Assembly (NCBI RefSeq): GCF_032854445.1 | Contig: NC_088295.1 | Coordinates: 63,285,249 to 63,349,248, forward strand | Direction of reading: 5' to 3' | Source of the DNA: Liolophura sinensis | Taxonomy: Eukaryota > Mollusca > Polyplacophora > Chitonida > Chitonidae | DNA: 64,000 bases | Shown here: positions 11,062-24,622 of the stretch, one piece after another | Numbering within the stretch: position 1 is the first letter of the stretch | How the letters are laid out: every line of letters begins with the position of its first letter | Made by a program: the position numbers and the translations under genes | Notes under the pieces: generated by a model | Told to the model about the DNA's origin: nothing | Seen by the model: the letters and a program-made list of their open reading frames with translations, nothing else | Database searches by the model: none

Positions 11062-12711
11062 TTCTTGTCTGAATTGCGAACATTAAACATTCCTTTCTAG
11101 AAATATGACAAGGAAGCTTTTTTTAAATTTTAGTTGAATGTGTAGTGTATTAGTGGTCATCTCAGATACTGATTGTGTAGCAGAACTAATAAGGTGAGCA
11201 GTACATGCAGATACAGCCGATACTGCAGATGTAACATCATCATTTTGGGCTGGATTATTTCCCTTGGCAGAAGTGATTTCCATGCCGTTCCATTTATGAA
11301 ACGGATTGAGATTGATTGAGATTTTACAAGACATTCTTGTGTGGATTTATTTTTCTTTATTTATTCATTTATTTTTTTTGATTTGTATAGTAAGATTTTC
11401 TATCTGCAGTATTTTTTTTTTCTTGTTTTGTGTTAAGATTTTCTAACTGGAATAATCTTTAGATTACTAGTATGTTTGCACAGGTGCATGCAGGTTTTCA
11501 TAGGTGTCAAAATGTTACATTCATTGAGGTTTTTAGATGTCTAACTACCCTAGACCAAAATTAAGATATTGTTTGCTTGATGTCAGAAGCCCTTTATAAC
11601 AAAAGGGGGTAGGTTTTTGTTTTGTTTTTTTGCAGAAGGGAAGACAGTCGTAGAATCCTGTTCAAATGATCACAATTAAACTTTCTCAACATTGATCATG
11701 TATTCTTAGATCTGGACAATAAAACTAACAAGTAAATATTAGTTAAGCATTTTTATGAGGACAAATGAAGTCAACTATTTGTGTTAGCATTTGGAGGTCC
11801 TGTACAGAGAGAGCTAGCATGTGAAAATATAACCAAAATTCTGCCCAGGTGATACTTTTGATGGAGTGCAGTGGAACCTTATGACGTAGTAAAATAAAAT
11901 TTATACTGAGAAATCTGTTCCCATTTTACGTGTGGAATGGGATTAACACAAAATATAATAGGGGCTCTGTTGGGGATTCTTTGATAACGTATAGGTTTAA
12001 AACAAAAATCGTCCGCTTTGATCATGAACTTCTCCTTTTAGGTATAGGCCTGTGTTCACGTTTCGTCAGTGTTTGTCAACATTTAATGCCAGTTATAACC
12101 AGAGCCACAATTCTCACCAATTCGCTTTTGCGATAAGAGGTGGGTTTTTTGGCCAAAAGAATTGGATTACAGAGAATTCCATATTTTGCCATCATAAGAC
12201 GCTGACAGCGGCAATGTTTACAAGATTTCCTTGAACATGTTACAATGATTATGTCACAAAATGAGTAATGAATTTGAAATCTCGACTCTCTATGCAAACA
12301 CAATGACACTGGTCATCTTTTCAGTAAGGTAATGATAAAAATGGCAACACTATTTTATGGGTATCCATGTGGATATGGGTGAAAACGCTTCACAGGTGGG
12401 CCTATTTCGATCTGTTTTATCAAATATAGTATATCCATCGAAGTGCTATAAGGCCGGCTTTGCTCAACAGTCGGAGACAAAATTATATATCTCGAAAGAA
12501 CACCTGTCACCTGTAAACAGAGTGACATTTCAAATGATCGATGACAAAAAAAAACAAGTTATTAATTGAAATAAAATAAAGAAAATTGGCATCTGTAAAA
12601 ACACAAAAAAGAATTTCGGTCGGGGTCTTCTTGAAGAGTCGGTTGTGTAACATCGAACATATAATATTTTTATTTAGGCCCCATAGAATTAATATGACAA
12701 AGTAATATTAA

Positions 12712-12903
12712 TTTCTATGTCCCACCACATTAAACTTATGAATTATCAGCTGCCCGGGCAGCTCAGTTCTTAGAGTTTCTATGTCCCACCACATTAAACT
12801 TATGAATTATCAGCTGCCCGGGCAGCTCAGTTCTTAGAGTTTCTATGTCCCACCACATTAAACTTATGAATTATCAGCTGCCCGGGCAGCTCAGTTCTTA
12901 GAG
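12712..12903 (+). repeat. Triplicated 64-bp unit with 16-bp palindrome
   Basis: Three identical 64-bp units (12712-12775, 12776-12839, 12840-12903). Each begins TTTCTATGTCCCACCACATT and contains the perfect palindrome AGCTGCCCGGGCAGCT followed by TCAGTTCTTAGAG. I saw no difference between the units, which suggests a recent duplication or an assembly artefact. Confidence 0.95.
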
Positions 12904-12945
12904 TTTCTGCTTGGGAGCAGTGAGATCCAGGTTCAATCCAGTCAA
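12880..12945 (+). mobile_element. tRNA-like head of a SINE or tRNA-derived pseudogene
   Basis: The sequence starts GCCCGGGCAGCTCAGTT, similar to the 5' end of tRNA-Lys genes, which usually begin GCCCGGCTAGCTCAG. It has an A-box-like segment at 12887-12903 and a good B box, GGTTCAATCC, at 12930-12939. No 3' acceptor arm pairs with the start, so it is not a working tRNA. Only the last of the three 64-bp units continues into the B box. Confidence 0.6.
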
Positions 12946-13539
12946 CTATTTATGTGAGTGACGTAATACATAAACAAAGAATATCAAATGTAATTTAATG
13001 TATAATATTTTAGTTAACACTATGTCAACAATCAAACAGTATTATTAAAAACAGTACATATACATGACAATTCTCTGTGTGAATTTTTCCTTCAAATGGG
13101 ATAAAACCTGATACTTTTAAAACGGAGAAAACATGTAGTTTGTAAAATGTGAGAGCCTATCTGTACACAGATTGTGGATATATGTAACAGAGAAGTAAAA
13201 TTGGCCGTAGGTAGATAGTTGTCGTCAGACGATGAAGTTAATGTATGGGGTTAGGGTTACGTAGAAGAAAGCAGTAGCTGATCTAGGACCTGCGGCCGAG
13301 ATTGTCATGGGATGACTGTTCCATAGGCAGGAGTGCTTGGCGGGAACAGATAGACCTGATGCAGATATTCTGCACGCGACATATTTCACAAATTTCATAC
13401 ACAGAATAACTTAGCGTATATTATCAAGTAGCCATTAATAATAAGTATACACATGCTGTTATCAGGCATCATTGTACACTCATCCTGACTGGGCACTGCT
13501 TTTACTTCAGTTTACATGTGAAACTTGCCGAGTTGCCAA

Positions 13540-13645
13540 GGTCGGTGGTTCATCTCCTTCTACACTGGTTTCTGCCAACCATAATACTGACTCCCATTAT
13601 ATAAATGAACATTTCTTGAGTATGGCATTAAACAAGGATTGAAAT
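13540..13645 (+). mobile_element. SINE family A, diverged 3' fragment
   Basis: GTCGGTGGTTCATCTCC, CCAACCATAATACTGAC, TTTCTTGAGTATGGC and TTAAACAAGGATTGAAATAA follow the order of family A landmarks with many substitutions. Confidence 0.6.
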
Positions 13646-13679
13646 AAGGTCAAATCATTTTACACATACATGTTCATGT

Positions 13680-13855
13680 ACTAGTCTTCAGTCATGAGGA
13701 CACAAGTTCAAATCCAGCTCCTGTTACATGTTTTCATATACGACAGGGAAACTTTATTTTGAATCTCTCTAGTTTTTCTGACCACAGGTACATGTATATA
13801 CAAAAGTGAAGCAACCTTTAGGGTGTAATAAAACATGGATCAAGTAAGTACATAC
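13680..13855 (+). mobile_element. SINE family A, very diverged copy
   Basis: A B-box-like ACAAGTTCAAATCCAGCTCC at 13702-13721 matches the family A head, and AGGGTGTAATAAAACATGG near 13820 resembles its 3' end. The middle is hardly recognisable, so the limits are guesses. Confidence 0.4.
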
Positions 13856-16800
13856 ATTTGCCAAGTTAGTTGGACAAGTTACAGTAAAAAAAAAACATTT
13901 GGTGCATCCCAACACATTTGACCTTACTGGCACTTACTTCAATCTTCAGTGGACATGAACTCTAGTACTTCATTTGAATTTTCTCATTTCCCATTTTTCA
14001 TTTGTCACTAACATAAAATAAACGTAAATTGTTAACACTAGGAGCTGGAGGCCTGTCAAGAGTGCGGTTGTGGCCAGTTACAAGTGAGTGATAGCCAGTC
14101 TCTGTTATATACCACTTGACAATTAATACTCACTGACAGGGGGAAGTCACAGGTTTAGTGCCGGTGAAATTGATGGGAAGAAAACGTGATGAGGGACCTA
14201 TTAATAATACTTTAGCAGGACAGTCCGCTACTGAGCCAACTATCAATCTTCTATTTACCAGCCAAATCTCGGCAATTTTGAGATTTTTTCTCCCCGCCAT
14301 TGCTAATAAGAAAAGAAAGATGTTTCATAGGCTTTGCAATCAGGTCTTTACATTGGGACTGGAGAATAATCAGCTACACTTGGGACTCATAGAACAAGAC
14401 CAGTGTCATTTTCCCCTCATGTCTCACTCCATACAAACTAGCCTTCTTTTTTACTGTTTGAAATCAGGCTAGTTCAACTGTTCAATAAGACCTTTGACAG
14501 ATAGTTCCACTATAGATCTATTCCCCTTTACAGTATTGTATGGAGCAATTTGAAATCTGTCTATAAATCATGTAGTAGACGTTTAACAGGTGGGCATGGT
14601 AGAGAGGGTTAGAATGGGTGGTTGAGAGAGAGAGAAAAGGGTGTTCTCTCTGCAGGTGTAGAGATGTAGGGGGACTAGGGTGGTGGTGGGGGGGGGACTG
14701 TCTCTGATACAGATCTTCTGGGCAAACAGTGTGGCACAATGCAGGTTCAGGGGGATCAGTTTGGTTAGGGTAATAGACTGGAGCGCAGGACAAACAGTGT
14801 GAAACCAGTTCAGACTGTCATACACCAGATGCCAGATACAAACTTATACTAAAGGCTTAATGGTAGGTAAATGAAATGGAAGCCAGAGCAAATAGCAACT
14901 GAGTCAAGAGATCAACATTTAGGAATATTGTGAATTTGTTCTGCCTATTGTGGGGAGGACAGGACATAAATTGAGATGGTCTGGGAACAATTATTGACTT
15001 GACAAGGCCCATCCTATGAGTGGGGCTTTGCCTTCCACACTCACCTATCAGTCTCAGTCAATAACCGCCTATCCCCTCCACCACTGCTCACCATTGGAAA
15101 TTGGACAATAGTGGTTACAATGTACACTTACTGTAAAAAAAGGCTGTCGGAACATGTTGTCGTAGGATTGTTTGCTACAAAACAACATATCTTGAAGGCT
15201 TGCTTGAAATATTTTTCAGAGACTATTGAATTCACCTTGAAATAAAATTGTAGAGTAAATATTTAATTCAGAGTTTCAACTTTCAATTCTGTAGTTAATC
15301 ATTCCTGCTATTTATATTTAATTTTCCCATGTATGACACATTTACATCAGTGTTGTAAATGGTTACCTGTGATAAATAACATCACAAATCAAATGTCAAA
15401 AGCAAACAAAACATTTATATGATTACCTGCAAAATAAAGCTTTTGTTTATTGTGGAAGAATGAGAAAAGAAAATATCAGCAATGAGACCTCTTAAAACTA
15501 TATCAGGAACTGCCATGACTTTATACTTGTTTTCCAGTGGCCTGTATGAACCACTGTAGATGTCAATCTTCAACCTAAACAAGTCCTGTCATTTAGTGTT
15601 GGATTTCATAAGCCCGAAGAAAAATTACAAGAGTTTCTTTCAAAATAAAACTTAAAATTTATAGAAAATCTTGATGTCATATCACTGAAATGCTTTTTCA
15701 AAACTGTTTGAATCATGTATTGCAAGTGTGCCTTCTTGTCGCTAGGCAAGTTTATAGAGTTGTGATCTTTGTGGTGCTACCTTACTGAAACATCATGGAG
15801 AAGACACCAACGATAACATCCCATCCAGAAGCGACAGCTGACTAATCAGTTTAAATTAAAATTTGTTTAGTGAGATACAGTTTGTCTTGAGAAAGGGTTT
15901 AAACCAAGCTTTCTTGGTGAAGGTTTTTCATACCTACTCCAATGCCATGGACAGCATAGCAGTCTCTATGAATGAATTTTGAGCTTTTGATCATTTCTAC
16001 TTAATGAACTCATAAGTATCTTCAGTTTTTTGGACATTTTTATTTGGATGAAAGTCTTGTGTTCCTGGTGTGAAATTTGAGGCATCTCAATCGTTTTTTC
16101 TTTTGTCTTTGCTGGTGTTATACCCAGCAAGAGAGAAGGCATCTCCTCTTGGCAGGGGATGATGTTGTTGTTCACACCAGTGGTGAGATGGGCTATTGTC
16201 TTGCCTTGATGAAATCTGGTGGTAGTTTGGAGGGGAATGTTGCCCCTGGGGTGAAGGCACCCAGGCTGTTTGTAGGGCAATCATCCCCAGGCCTTGTTTA
16301 CATAAGCTGTATTGTTTGTAGAAGTGTTCCACACTTCTCTCTACAGTGTCTCAAGAGTTATGGGCTGTGCTTCTAGAACACCTTCAGGTTGAGGTAAATG
16401 CAGGAGGGGAAGGCTTAGAAAAGAATTTTTTTTTTTAGCATGCACGTATATCTCTCAATCAACTATTTTACTGTCTCTTGTAAGACGTTTATATGTAAGT
16501 TTGGAATTATATTAATTTCTAACATTTGCTCTGTTACAAACTCTCCTGTAATTTAGCTATTGTAAGAAATGAAGCAATTGCAGGACCTATAAGAACTTTA
16601 ATTTATTTATATGAAATTATGTATTATACACAACATATTTCATAGAAATCATTTCTAAACCACTAAACTAAAAAGAAATTGTATGAAAGGGTAAAACAAA
16701 CAGGATTTATATCCTTCTGAAATCCTCCTCCAATGAACTACATGTAGATGTGATTCAGGGGCCTTACTGTTGCAAGACCCTTCTTCATAAACTCATGGAA

Positions 16801-18354
16801 AACTTAAAATGTTCTCATTAATTGCTTGTTAATCATCATTCAAAAGGATAATAAAATTATGCATGTTGATGTATTACAATAAAGCAATATGGCATTTAGG
16901 TGAGATTATGTGCTTTTTTCCGATCTTCTTTTAATTACCAGCATTCTGAATCCCTTATGCCAATGAGCTTTCAAAGATGTGGAAAGTATTAGAGAAATTC
17001 ACCCCAGTTAGCTTGTCATCCTCTATTCAACAGTTCGCCTGCTTGCCACTTGGAGATAACATATTGCTCTACGTCAACTGTGGAATTGTTCAGCGGGAGT
17101 CAGTAGAGCTTATGATAGGGGATTGGATGACAGCGAATATCAAAGAAATCCTAACAGTTCTTGGAGCTGTTTTCCCAACATTTGATATTGAGTGGAAAGA
17201 GTTGATTTCTTGCTGTCAGCTATGCTTTGATGGACACTGATGGTGCATTCAGTGGGAAACTCCTGAGCCTTGTTAAATATTAGGTGCTGACAGCGTTTCC
17301 CATTCAGCTTCCCTTCCCTCTTCACAAAAAAAAAAAAAAGAATTTTCCTGTCTGCTTCTAGCATCAATTCGTCACCACCTGCTAGTGATATAAATATTGT
17401 TTAATTGGGGAAAATCCAACAGTGGAGATGACTGGAAGCCAGTGGAGCAGAAGTCATCTGGTGGCCATTCTACAAAGATTACCAGTTGATCCTCTTGTCT
17501 GCTTCGCAAATCTCCTTCTAACACCCAGCCAGGACAAAGACCAAATACTTCAAATAACTTTGTCGTTGGAATCAGAATAATTATGTTTCTTTATAATGCC
17601 CAAAACTGAGCGATTACAGTGCAATAGACCGCCTTGTTGTCGCTCCCCAACACACCCCTGTTTGACTGGAGCTAATTTGTTGGGAGGTATAGCTGAAGGG
17701 GTACACTTGATGCGATTCGGCTGTGCAGGCCGTCAGCGTACTTAACAGATTAGATGTCTTGTGAACAGAGCTGGAGCCTGGTTAGCCCCCCAATCAGTCC
17801 CACATGGTAGAAGGAAATTTACCAGCCATTGGAGCAGATTCTGATGGCAACCCACTATTCTCATGGGAGCTGGGAATGGAGACCTTCAACAACCAGGAAA
17901 GCTAAAACAGAAAAGCAGAACACTTGTTCAGCAGCTTAAAACCTAAAGCCGTCCCCATTAAGTTTAGTCAATGCATCAGGGCATTGTATTCTTTGTTTTC
18001 CACTTCAGGAACCACTTAATCTTACATTTGTTATGACTGCCCTTTTGCATTCCACACTTCCTGTGCATGGTGAAATCAAAACACCTGAGGAATGGAACAT
18101 TTAATGCTGTGTCATTAGGCGCATACAGCTGTGCCTTTTGGAAAATGCTTGGCCATTAAACGAAATAATGGGATTGCTGGGAGCATTCACACATCCAATG
18201 AGAAATTAACATGTACATCTGCATCATCCCATGAACAGTTACATGAAATTTTAATTTTTGTTTTAATGTCTCAAAATATCAGTAGATGTTTTTTAAATTG
18301 TTAAAAATTGTATTGAAGGGATTTGGATCTGTCATTGGATAATCAAAGGTTTTT

Positions 18355-18454
18355 CCCGGGCTCTGACCGCTTCCACCATAATGATGGGTTACTGTTATAG
18401 GAGTCATATATTCTTAAGTACAGCTTATAACTCTAATCAAATATAATAAATAAA
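18355..18454 (+). mobile_element. SINE family A, 100-bp 5'-truncated copy
   Basis: The copy starts CCCGGGCTCTGACCGC, close to the truncation point of the copy at 1223, and ends AATCAAATATAATAAATAAA. Flanks TCAAAGGTTTTT (18343-18354) and TCAAAATTTTTA (from 18455) fit a decayed target-site duplication. Confidence 0.75.
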
Positions 18455-19550
18455 TCAAAATTTTTATGCTGGCTGGAGATTAATGTCATTTGCTTGAAGA
18501 ACATTAATAACCATTGAACATTGTAAGAAATACACACGTCATATCCTGAAAAATCATTTGTTTCTTCTTCTTTTTTATTCGTTTGGTGCACTGTTTCTTC
18601 CAACAGCTTGGGCACATAAGTGCTATTTGGAACAGAGTATCAGGTTCAAGTAGAAACATTTCTCGTAGCAGCTTACTCACAGTATAATGCAATCCATCAG
18701 GTTGTTTGTGTGTTTACTAGCAGGTGTCAAAACCACAGTTGGGTTTGTTGTAGTGCTTGTAGGGTGGGAAACTCCCAGTTCAGCTGTTGGGGAAGCTTTG
18801 TTTTCATTGAGGTTCATCCCGGTTTGTCTTGTTTATGTCCCTTAAACATTTGTAAGAGCATCACTTAAGCTTTTTTCACACAGTTACCAACATATAAAGA
18901 CAGCAGAGAACAACTTTTATGAAATGTTGATAGGATGGTTTTGTGTGCTTCCTGCATTGCCTTCACTAGATTATCTGGTTTATGGAACTCTGAGGCATCA
19001 TTAATATTTACCTAATTACATGTATACATGTACATGTGTGAAATTCATTTGCGAGTGTATATGGCATGGACATTGGCCACATGTACTGCTGACATCCAAT
19101 ACACCTGCCATTACGTGGACTCTCAGTTTGGTACATGAGAACTGATCGTCCACTCTTTCACAAAACAACGACATAATAATCCTTACTCGCATGCATGTAG
19201 CTTTACACAAAGAAATAAAGTATATGTGAAACTTAATTTTTCTTACAATTCAGATGAAGAGAAACTTGAACTTTTCACCGTTCTGTACAAGAATATTCTT
19301 TGGCTACATGATGTTGCCTTCAGCAGTAGTCATCCCTTTCGGTCACTGAGCCGACCTATCTTGATGGCTTCAAAATGGAGCATGACATATGTGTTGGAAC
19401 ACCCTTCTGGAATATTCAGGTTTCGTGGAAAAAAATTGCTGTTATATTATTGGAATTTGATACACGATTCTGAACAAGACTTGAATAAGAAAAACTTTTG
19501 CATAGATATTTCTTATTGGTTTGGAATCACTAAACTGTTTTACGTGACTG

Positions 19551-19684
19551 GCACTTTCAAAACACCTGAGGGGTTTTTGACAATGGATAATTTCTATTAG
19601 ACAAAGCAGTCTTTTAAGCACTGTCAAAACACCAGAGGGGTTTCTGAGTGAATATCTGATTTCTATTAGACAAAGTATCCTTTG
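19551..19684. repeat. Two-copy 67-bp tandem duplication
   Basis: GCACTTTCAAAACACCTGAG at 19551 recurs as GCACTGTCAAAACACCAGAG at 19618, and TTTCTATTAGACAAAG is shared further on. The copies are clearly diverged, so the event is not recent. Short frames cross both strands here because of the duplication and look non-coding. Confidence 0.8.
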
Positions 19685-20606
19685 ACAGTGACTGACTTTT
19701 GAAGTCACGCAGAGCTTCTCCTTTAAACTTCAGCTTTTCGTAGACATCACGCCATGACTCTTAAACTTCAAAGACAAATTCAACTAGTTCCATGTAACTT
19801 TGGCTTTCTGTCAGCACCTTTGATTCCATTGTGAAAGGTTTTTGCTAAAAGATTTCCTCGAGGTTGATTGCAGGATGACAGACAGAGATTCCTGCCACAT
19901 CCCCTTAACTATGTTGATGAAGAGGCCTTAATGAGTGAACAGAAATGGCCGGCAGCGAGTTTGTTTTCTCAGAAGATTGGTGATGAGAGAGCTAAGCGGA
20001 ATTGATCAGATTGTGTGTTCAGCTAAGCAGACTGTAGTTCTCTGTTCAAACAGTGCGGGCAAGACACTTGGAGCATAAACTGAAGAGCTCCAGTATGCCC
20101 ATGCTCCAAGCATCAAAAGAGCCAACCAAGCAAGAACCATAACATTCATAAGAACCATATCCCACTCTGCAATGGCTCTATTTAATTTACTGTAAATCTG
20201 TTATGCGGGATATCTTTAGGGAAGCAGCTAATTGAAATAAACGAAGTAGATTGTCACAGATTAGGTATTTTGCACTTCTGAAGAAGATTCCAAAGTGACA
20301 TGCAGATGTGTCATGGATTCTTGGTGCTTAGATCATTAACAACTGATATTTTCACAATTTTGACAAAAATTTTGCTTCATTACATGTGATTGCCTAAATA
20401 CCATTTTGAATGGCCATGTCTGGTATTGATTAGATATGATTCTTTGTAGTTGACCTTGTTGAAAATTTGTCATGTGTTGAACACAGGAAAGAAATTCTTT
20501 TTTGAGGAGATCTTTTGCTCTGTACTATTTTCAGCAGTGGTCATTCTTGCATATTCTTTGGCAATCACACCAGTTCAGCATGCAGACAAAACGCAGTTAA
20601 CCATGA

Positions 20607-20961
20607 GTGAGTGAGAGCTTGGGGGTGTGACGTCATACTTAACAATTTTTCAGTCATACGACAGTGAAGGAGTCCTTAGAGTGCATGTAATGTGCCTCCT
20701 TGTTGCAGGATGGATTTCTACCGCTATTTTATCTAGTGTTGCTGCTTCACTGGGATGACTTACTGAAGGTAAGTAAGCCGCCTCCGCCTGAGCCATTGTA
20801 CAGATACGAGTCAACCACTCGTTGCACTATCCACTTAATGCTGAACGCCAAACGAGGAAGCTACAATTTCCTCTTTTTAAGGTCTTAAGCGTGACCCTAC
20901 CCAGGATTGACCCTGGATCTACTGAAGAGGACGCTCTACCAGCGGAGCTATCGGGGCCGGT
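20607..20961 (-). mobile_element. SINE family B, full-length copy, minus strand
   Basis: Read on the minus strand the element begins near 20960 with a tRNA-like head: an A-box-like GATAGCTCCGCTGGTAGAGC and a B-box-like GGGTCAATCC. It continues through GCACATTACATGCACTCTAA and ends in CTCACTCACTC near 20605. CAGTTAACCATGA (20594-20606) and CAGTTGACTATGA (20962-20974) flank it and match at 11 of 13 positions, a plausible target-site duplication. Its body resembles the copy at 31281. On the + strand it contains a GTTGCAG...GTAAGT pair that mimics an exon. Confidence 0.85.
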
Positions 20962-23900
20962 CAGTTGACTATGAAAAATATGTATATATTAAAGTTATTC
21001 ATAGCTGTAACAACTATGTTATATCCTCCAGAAAGGTTCAAGACCAAGTTTTAAGAACTTTTTAAGAACTTTTTCATTGTGGAAGTTTCCCTGAAAACTT
21101 GGTAACTCTTCATAAAGTCTAGGTATAACGCTCTTTTTATGTCCATGTAACTGAACTGTTAACTTTGAAAAGCAGTATTTCATACTGATAATAACAGCAC
21201 TGGTATATTCAGCCTTCAGAAACTTTGATTTCTATCCAGACAGGCATTACAGGTATTTTGCAGTTTTATTCGTATGTGCCTATCATTTGCAATCAGCACT
21301 TTTTGCTTGTTCTAAAATCCTTTAGTATCCCTTTTGCTCATTAGTAGATCATATCTTTGTATTATTTTATCTCAGCTGTCTGAAACCTCATTCATTGGTT
21401 GTAATACTGATGTGTGGATCTTCATGTAGCATCATCTTTTACTGCTCTGAATGCGTATGAAGAAAATGTTATTGGGGAAACTCTTGTCAGATTACCACTT
21501 TTAGAAAAAAAAATAGATACTCCTTGGCAGCAGTTGATATATTATTGGGAATTTGAACATGTTCAACATGTCTACGATTAGATGATCAATCAGGCTTCAT
21601 TATAACGTGAAGAAAAACTTCCGACTGCTTGCATTTAATCTGATGACTTGTCACTGTTTCCTGCTCTTTTATTCCCATTGGTGAAATTTATATTCCGAGA
21701 TTAGGGCCTGGTGAAGAGGATATTGTGCCAAACGGGTAGGGATGATGTTTACCTGTCGACAGGCCAGTGGTCTGTCTTTTATGTCATACTCATTAAAAAG
21801 AATCTGGATGGAATATCCGCTCACTCCTGCCCTGGTTTTTCTTGTTTAAAGAGATCTTGAAACTGTGTCATACAAATACAGGGTATTTTAGGGGATTCGA
21901 CTCAGACTTGGGACAGATCTCTTCATGTTTACAAGTCTGTCACCTGCCCAGTGTTTGTATGTATATCTACTCTAGACACACAGCTCTTCCTGCTTTTGTC
22001 TGCTCTGGTACATAAACCACATCACAAGTAAAACATAAAATTTTGAATGCTATCAATCCACTCAGCTGATGTCATTTTGGACAAGGAAGTACATTAGCCC
22101 TTACAACAGTTTCAGTCTGGTAAGCCTATACATTATAATGCTTTGAATATACATTCAGGCCTTGCAATTAAGAGCCAAATCCCCAATCACCTAAAATGTC
22201 GCCAGGGAGAGCTCTTGCTCTAATACCAATTACTCCCCTGAAACCTTTTTGAACAACTATCAATCGCTTGGGGGAGGCACTCCATTAAGATTGAGGTATT
22301 GGAAAATAAATGATTTCTGAAGAAGTTGCGTCTACATGATTTTCACTGTAATGATCAACAATCACAGGCCCATTTGATATCACTTCTTTGGCAGCAGCCC
22401 CGGCTGTATTAACATCAGCTGAGTTGTTTAAAGTGCAAAACTTTATGTAGAGAACATTTACAAAGTGAACAGATAAAAGAAAGAAAAAGAATGTTTGAGT
22501 GACAGTAATTGGTTATTTTATTCACAATTTGAGTGCTTGATTAATTGGCCTCTTTCTCGTCATTGCAATTTTAAGGACTGGTATATGACCTATCAGTTTA
22601 CACCTTTTTAACTTACGTACATTGTAAAGAATTGTTGAACTATAAATTGTAGATTTTGAAATTCCTAGCATTTTGACCCATTCCAGCCTTTGTATTTTTG
22701 TCAATTAAATCAACTCATTCAGCAAGAGGCCAATATTCAGTGACGAGCTTAAATTGAAATGACTGGTACCTTAGATATACATGTAACATCTAGGAAATAC
22801 CCAGCATGCTTTTAAGCAAGATGACCGATTCTTGGAAGAGTTGTCTGATTTGAATGTGATCTCCTGTTTTTCATTGAAGAGTAACCCCAGATGGTTACAT
22901 AATATATATATAAATACATGCATGTGCTGATTCAAGTGGTGGAGAAAGAGCTTGTTGTCTTCTTTGTATAAATCGTAACTTGTGACAGTCGATAAGTTTA
23001 CAAAGAGCCTTTCTTAGTTGTGAGAAAATGGTGGAGTGGATTTGATTTCCAGTCTCCAGTGCTGATAACCTTCCCTTCTGCACTATGGGTGGTCCAGATT
23101 AGTTGAAAACACAACCACATAACATGAGTACTCTCTACATCATGAAGTCTTGAGAAAGAGAAAGAGCGAAAGTGTCAGTGAAAATAACCCGTAATGTGTG
23201 CGTATGTTTCCAAAATTTAAGTTTGTTACCATTACTTACTAATTTATTATTTTCATGTATGAAACCTACTGGACTGTACTAGGTACACATGTACCCTTAT
23301 TCTTCTAATTTTTCGGACAGATGTTAGCAGTGTTGAAAGTAGAATATTACATTTCTTTACCATCATTTTTGAAAAGTAAAGATATGACTATGTTGTCCAT
23401 GAGATGGTCTAACCATGTGAGAAAAATGGCACAATTACATATGGCTAAATGCCCTAAAAATGAGAAGAAATAGGGTAGAGTATTAAGGAAAAAGTGTTCA
23501 TGGTGTCATAAACTTTTTATTATGTTACATTGCTGTTTTATTATACACTCTATAAGTGTGAACATGTGTAGTAAACATTTTGATGAAGTGGGACAGATTT
23601 TTGTCACCTGACTGTCACAATGTTTTGGAAAACTTTGAGGCTGGAAAACATCAGGATTTCTTGTTTTCTTACGAGAGTCCGTGGTTTCACCCTTAGCATT
23701 TTGGCACATTTCGATTTATGATTTTCATGTATGTATAGTTTGTAACATCAAGGGAGTTCCTAAATTACATCATTATTTGTTAAATTTGACTGCAGTTCAC
23801 AAATGGAATTCCCAGATCACATTAATCAGAGACTAATCCGTAACAACTGTCATATATGATTTAAACTAAAAGGAAAGTTATTACTGGTCGTAGCATTTAA

Positions 23901-24544
23901 CTGTTGTATCATTAAGCTAGCCATGTTATACAAGGAGGTGCATGCCTAGACTTCAATTCATTATGTTATCATGTATGCAAATTATGTAATTTTGGATAAT
24001 CTTTTTGATGTAATCCTAGCTATGAAATAATTTGCTGCATTTATTTGTCATTATGTAACATATGATGTTGATGTAATTATATTAAAGCTTCCATCATTAT
24101 GGTATAATATGATGGTGTTATTATGATCATTTTGCTGATAAGAATCCCATCATTAATCATGACATCATGAGACAACATGTCATTTGTGTTTTGACATGAT
24201 TTAGCAATTGTTTATAGCATTGTTAAATCAGATAGTTTAGTGTATTGATGTAGGCATGGCCCTGTAAAAGTGTGCTCAGTGTGCAAATGATAATAATTTT
24301 GTGACCTACATTTAGGCTGCCACTGCCATGCATGTATTTTGTAGAATATGAAAGGTACCTACAGGCTCAATCTGCTAAAACATTATTCTTGCTGTATTTG
24401 ATATGTTTCTTGCTGACCATTGAGGTTGCAGGTAGTACTATAGCTGCCTGTTCTTCGGCTGTGCCGGGGATTATCGGATACGTGGTTATATGTGGTGATT
24501 TTCTCTTGGCACTCTTGTTTCCTCCTGGCACTCTTGTCTCCTGA

Positions 24545-24622
24545 AACTTTGCCTACCACCAGAGCTAAAAGAGTAATTCTTGAGTACTGGTACAGCGTGA
24601 AAATCAGTCAAATAAAGAAATC
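24545..24622 (+). mobile_element. SINE family A, diverged 3' fragment
   Basis: AGTAATTCTTGAGTACTGG, then AGCGTGAAAATCAGTCAAATAAAGAAA, match the family A 3' end with substitutions. The 5' limit is unclear. Confidence 0.6.

Noticed and set aside
14041-14082. Possible small exon between ACTAG and GTGAGT, with an open cysteine-rich reading
   Set aside because: The acceptor lacks a pyrimidine tract, and the 14-residue peptide cannot be placed in TMEM135 between the two phase-matched exons.
20707-20770. Exon-like segment bracketed by TTGTTGCAG and GTAAGTAAG
   Set aside because: It lies inside SINE family B (20607-20961), and the same body occurs at 31281-31516. It is a repeat-borne splice mimic unless RNA shows otherwise.
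20885-20958. tRNA gene on the minus strand
   Set aside because: A and B boxes are present, but the acceptor arms do not pair and the sequence continues into a SINE body.
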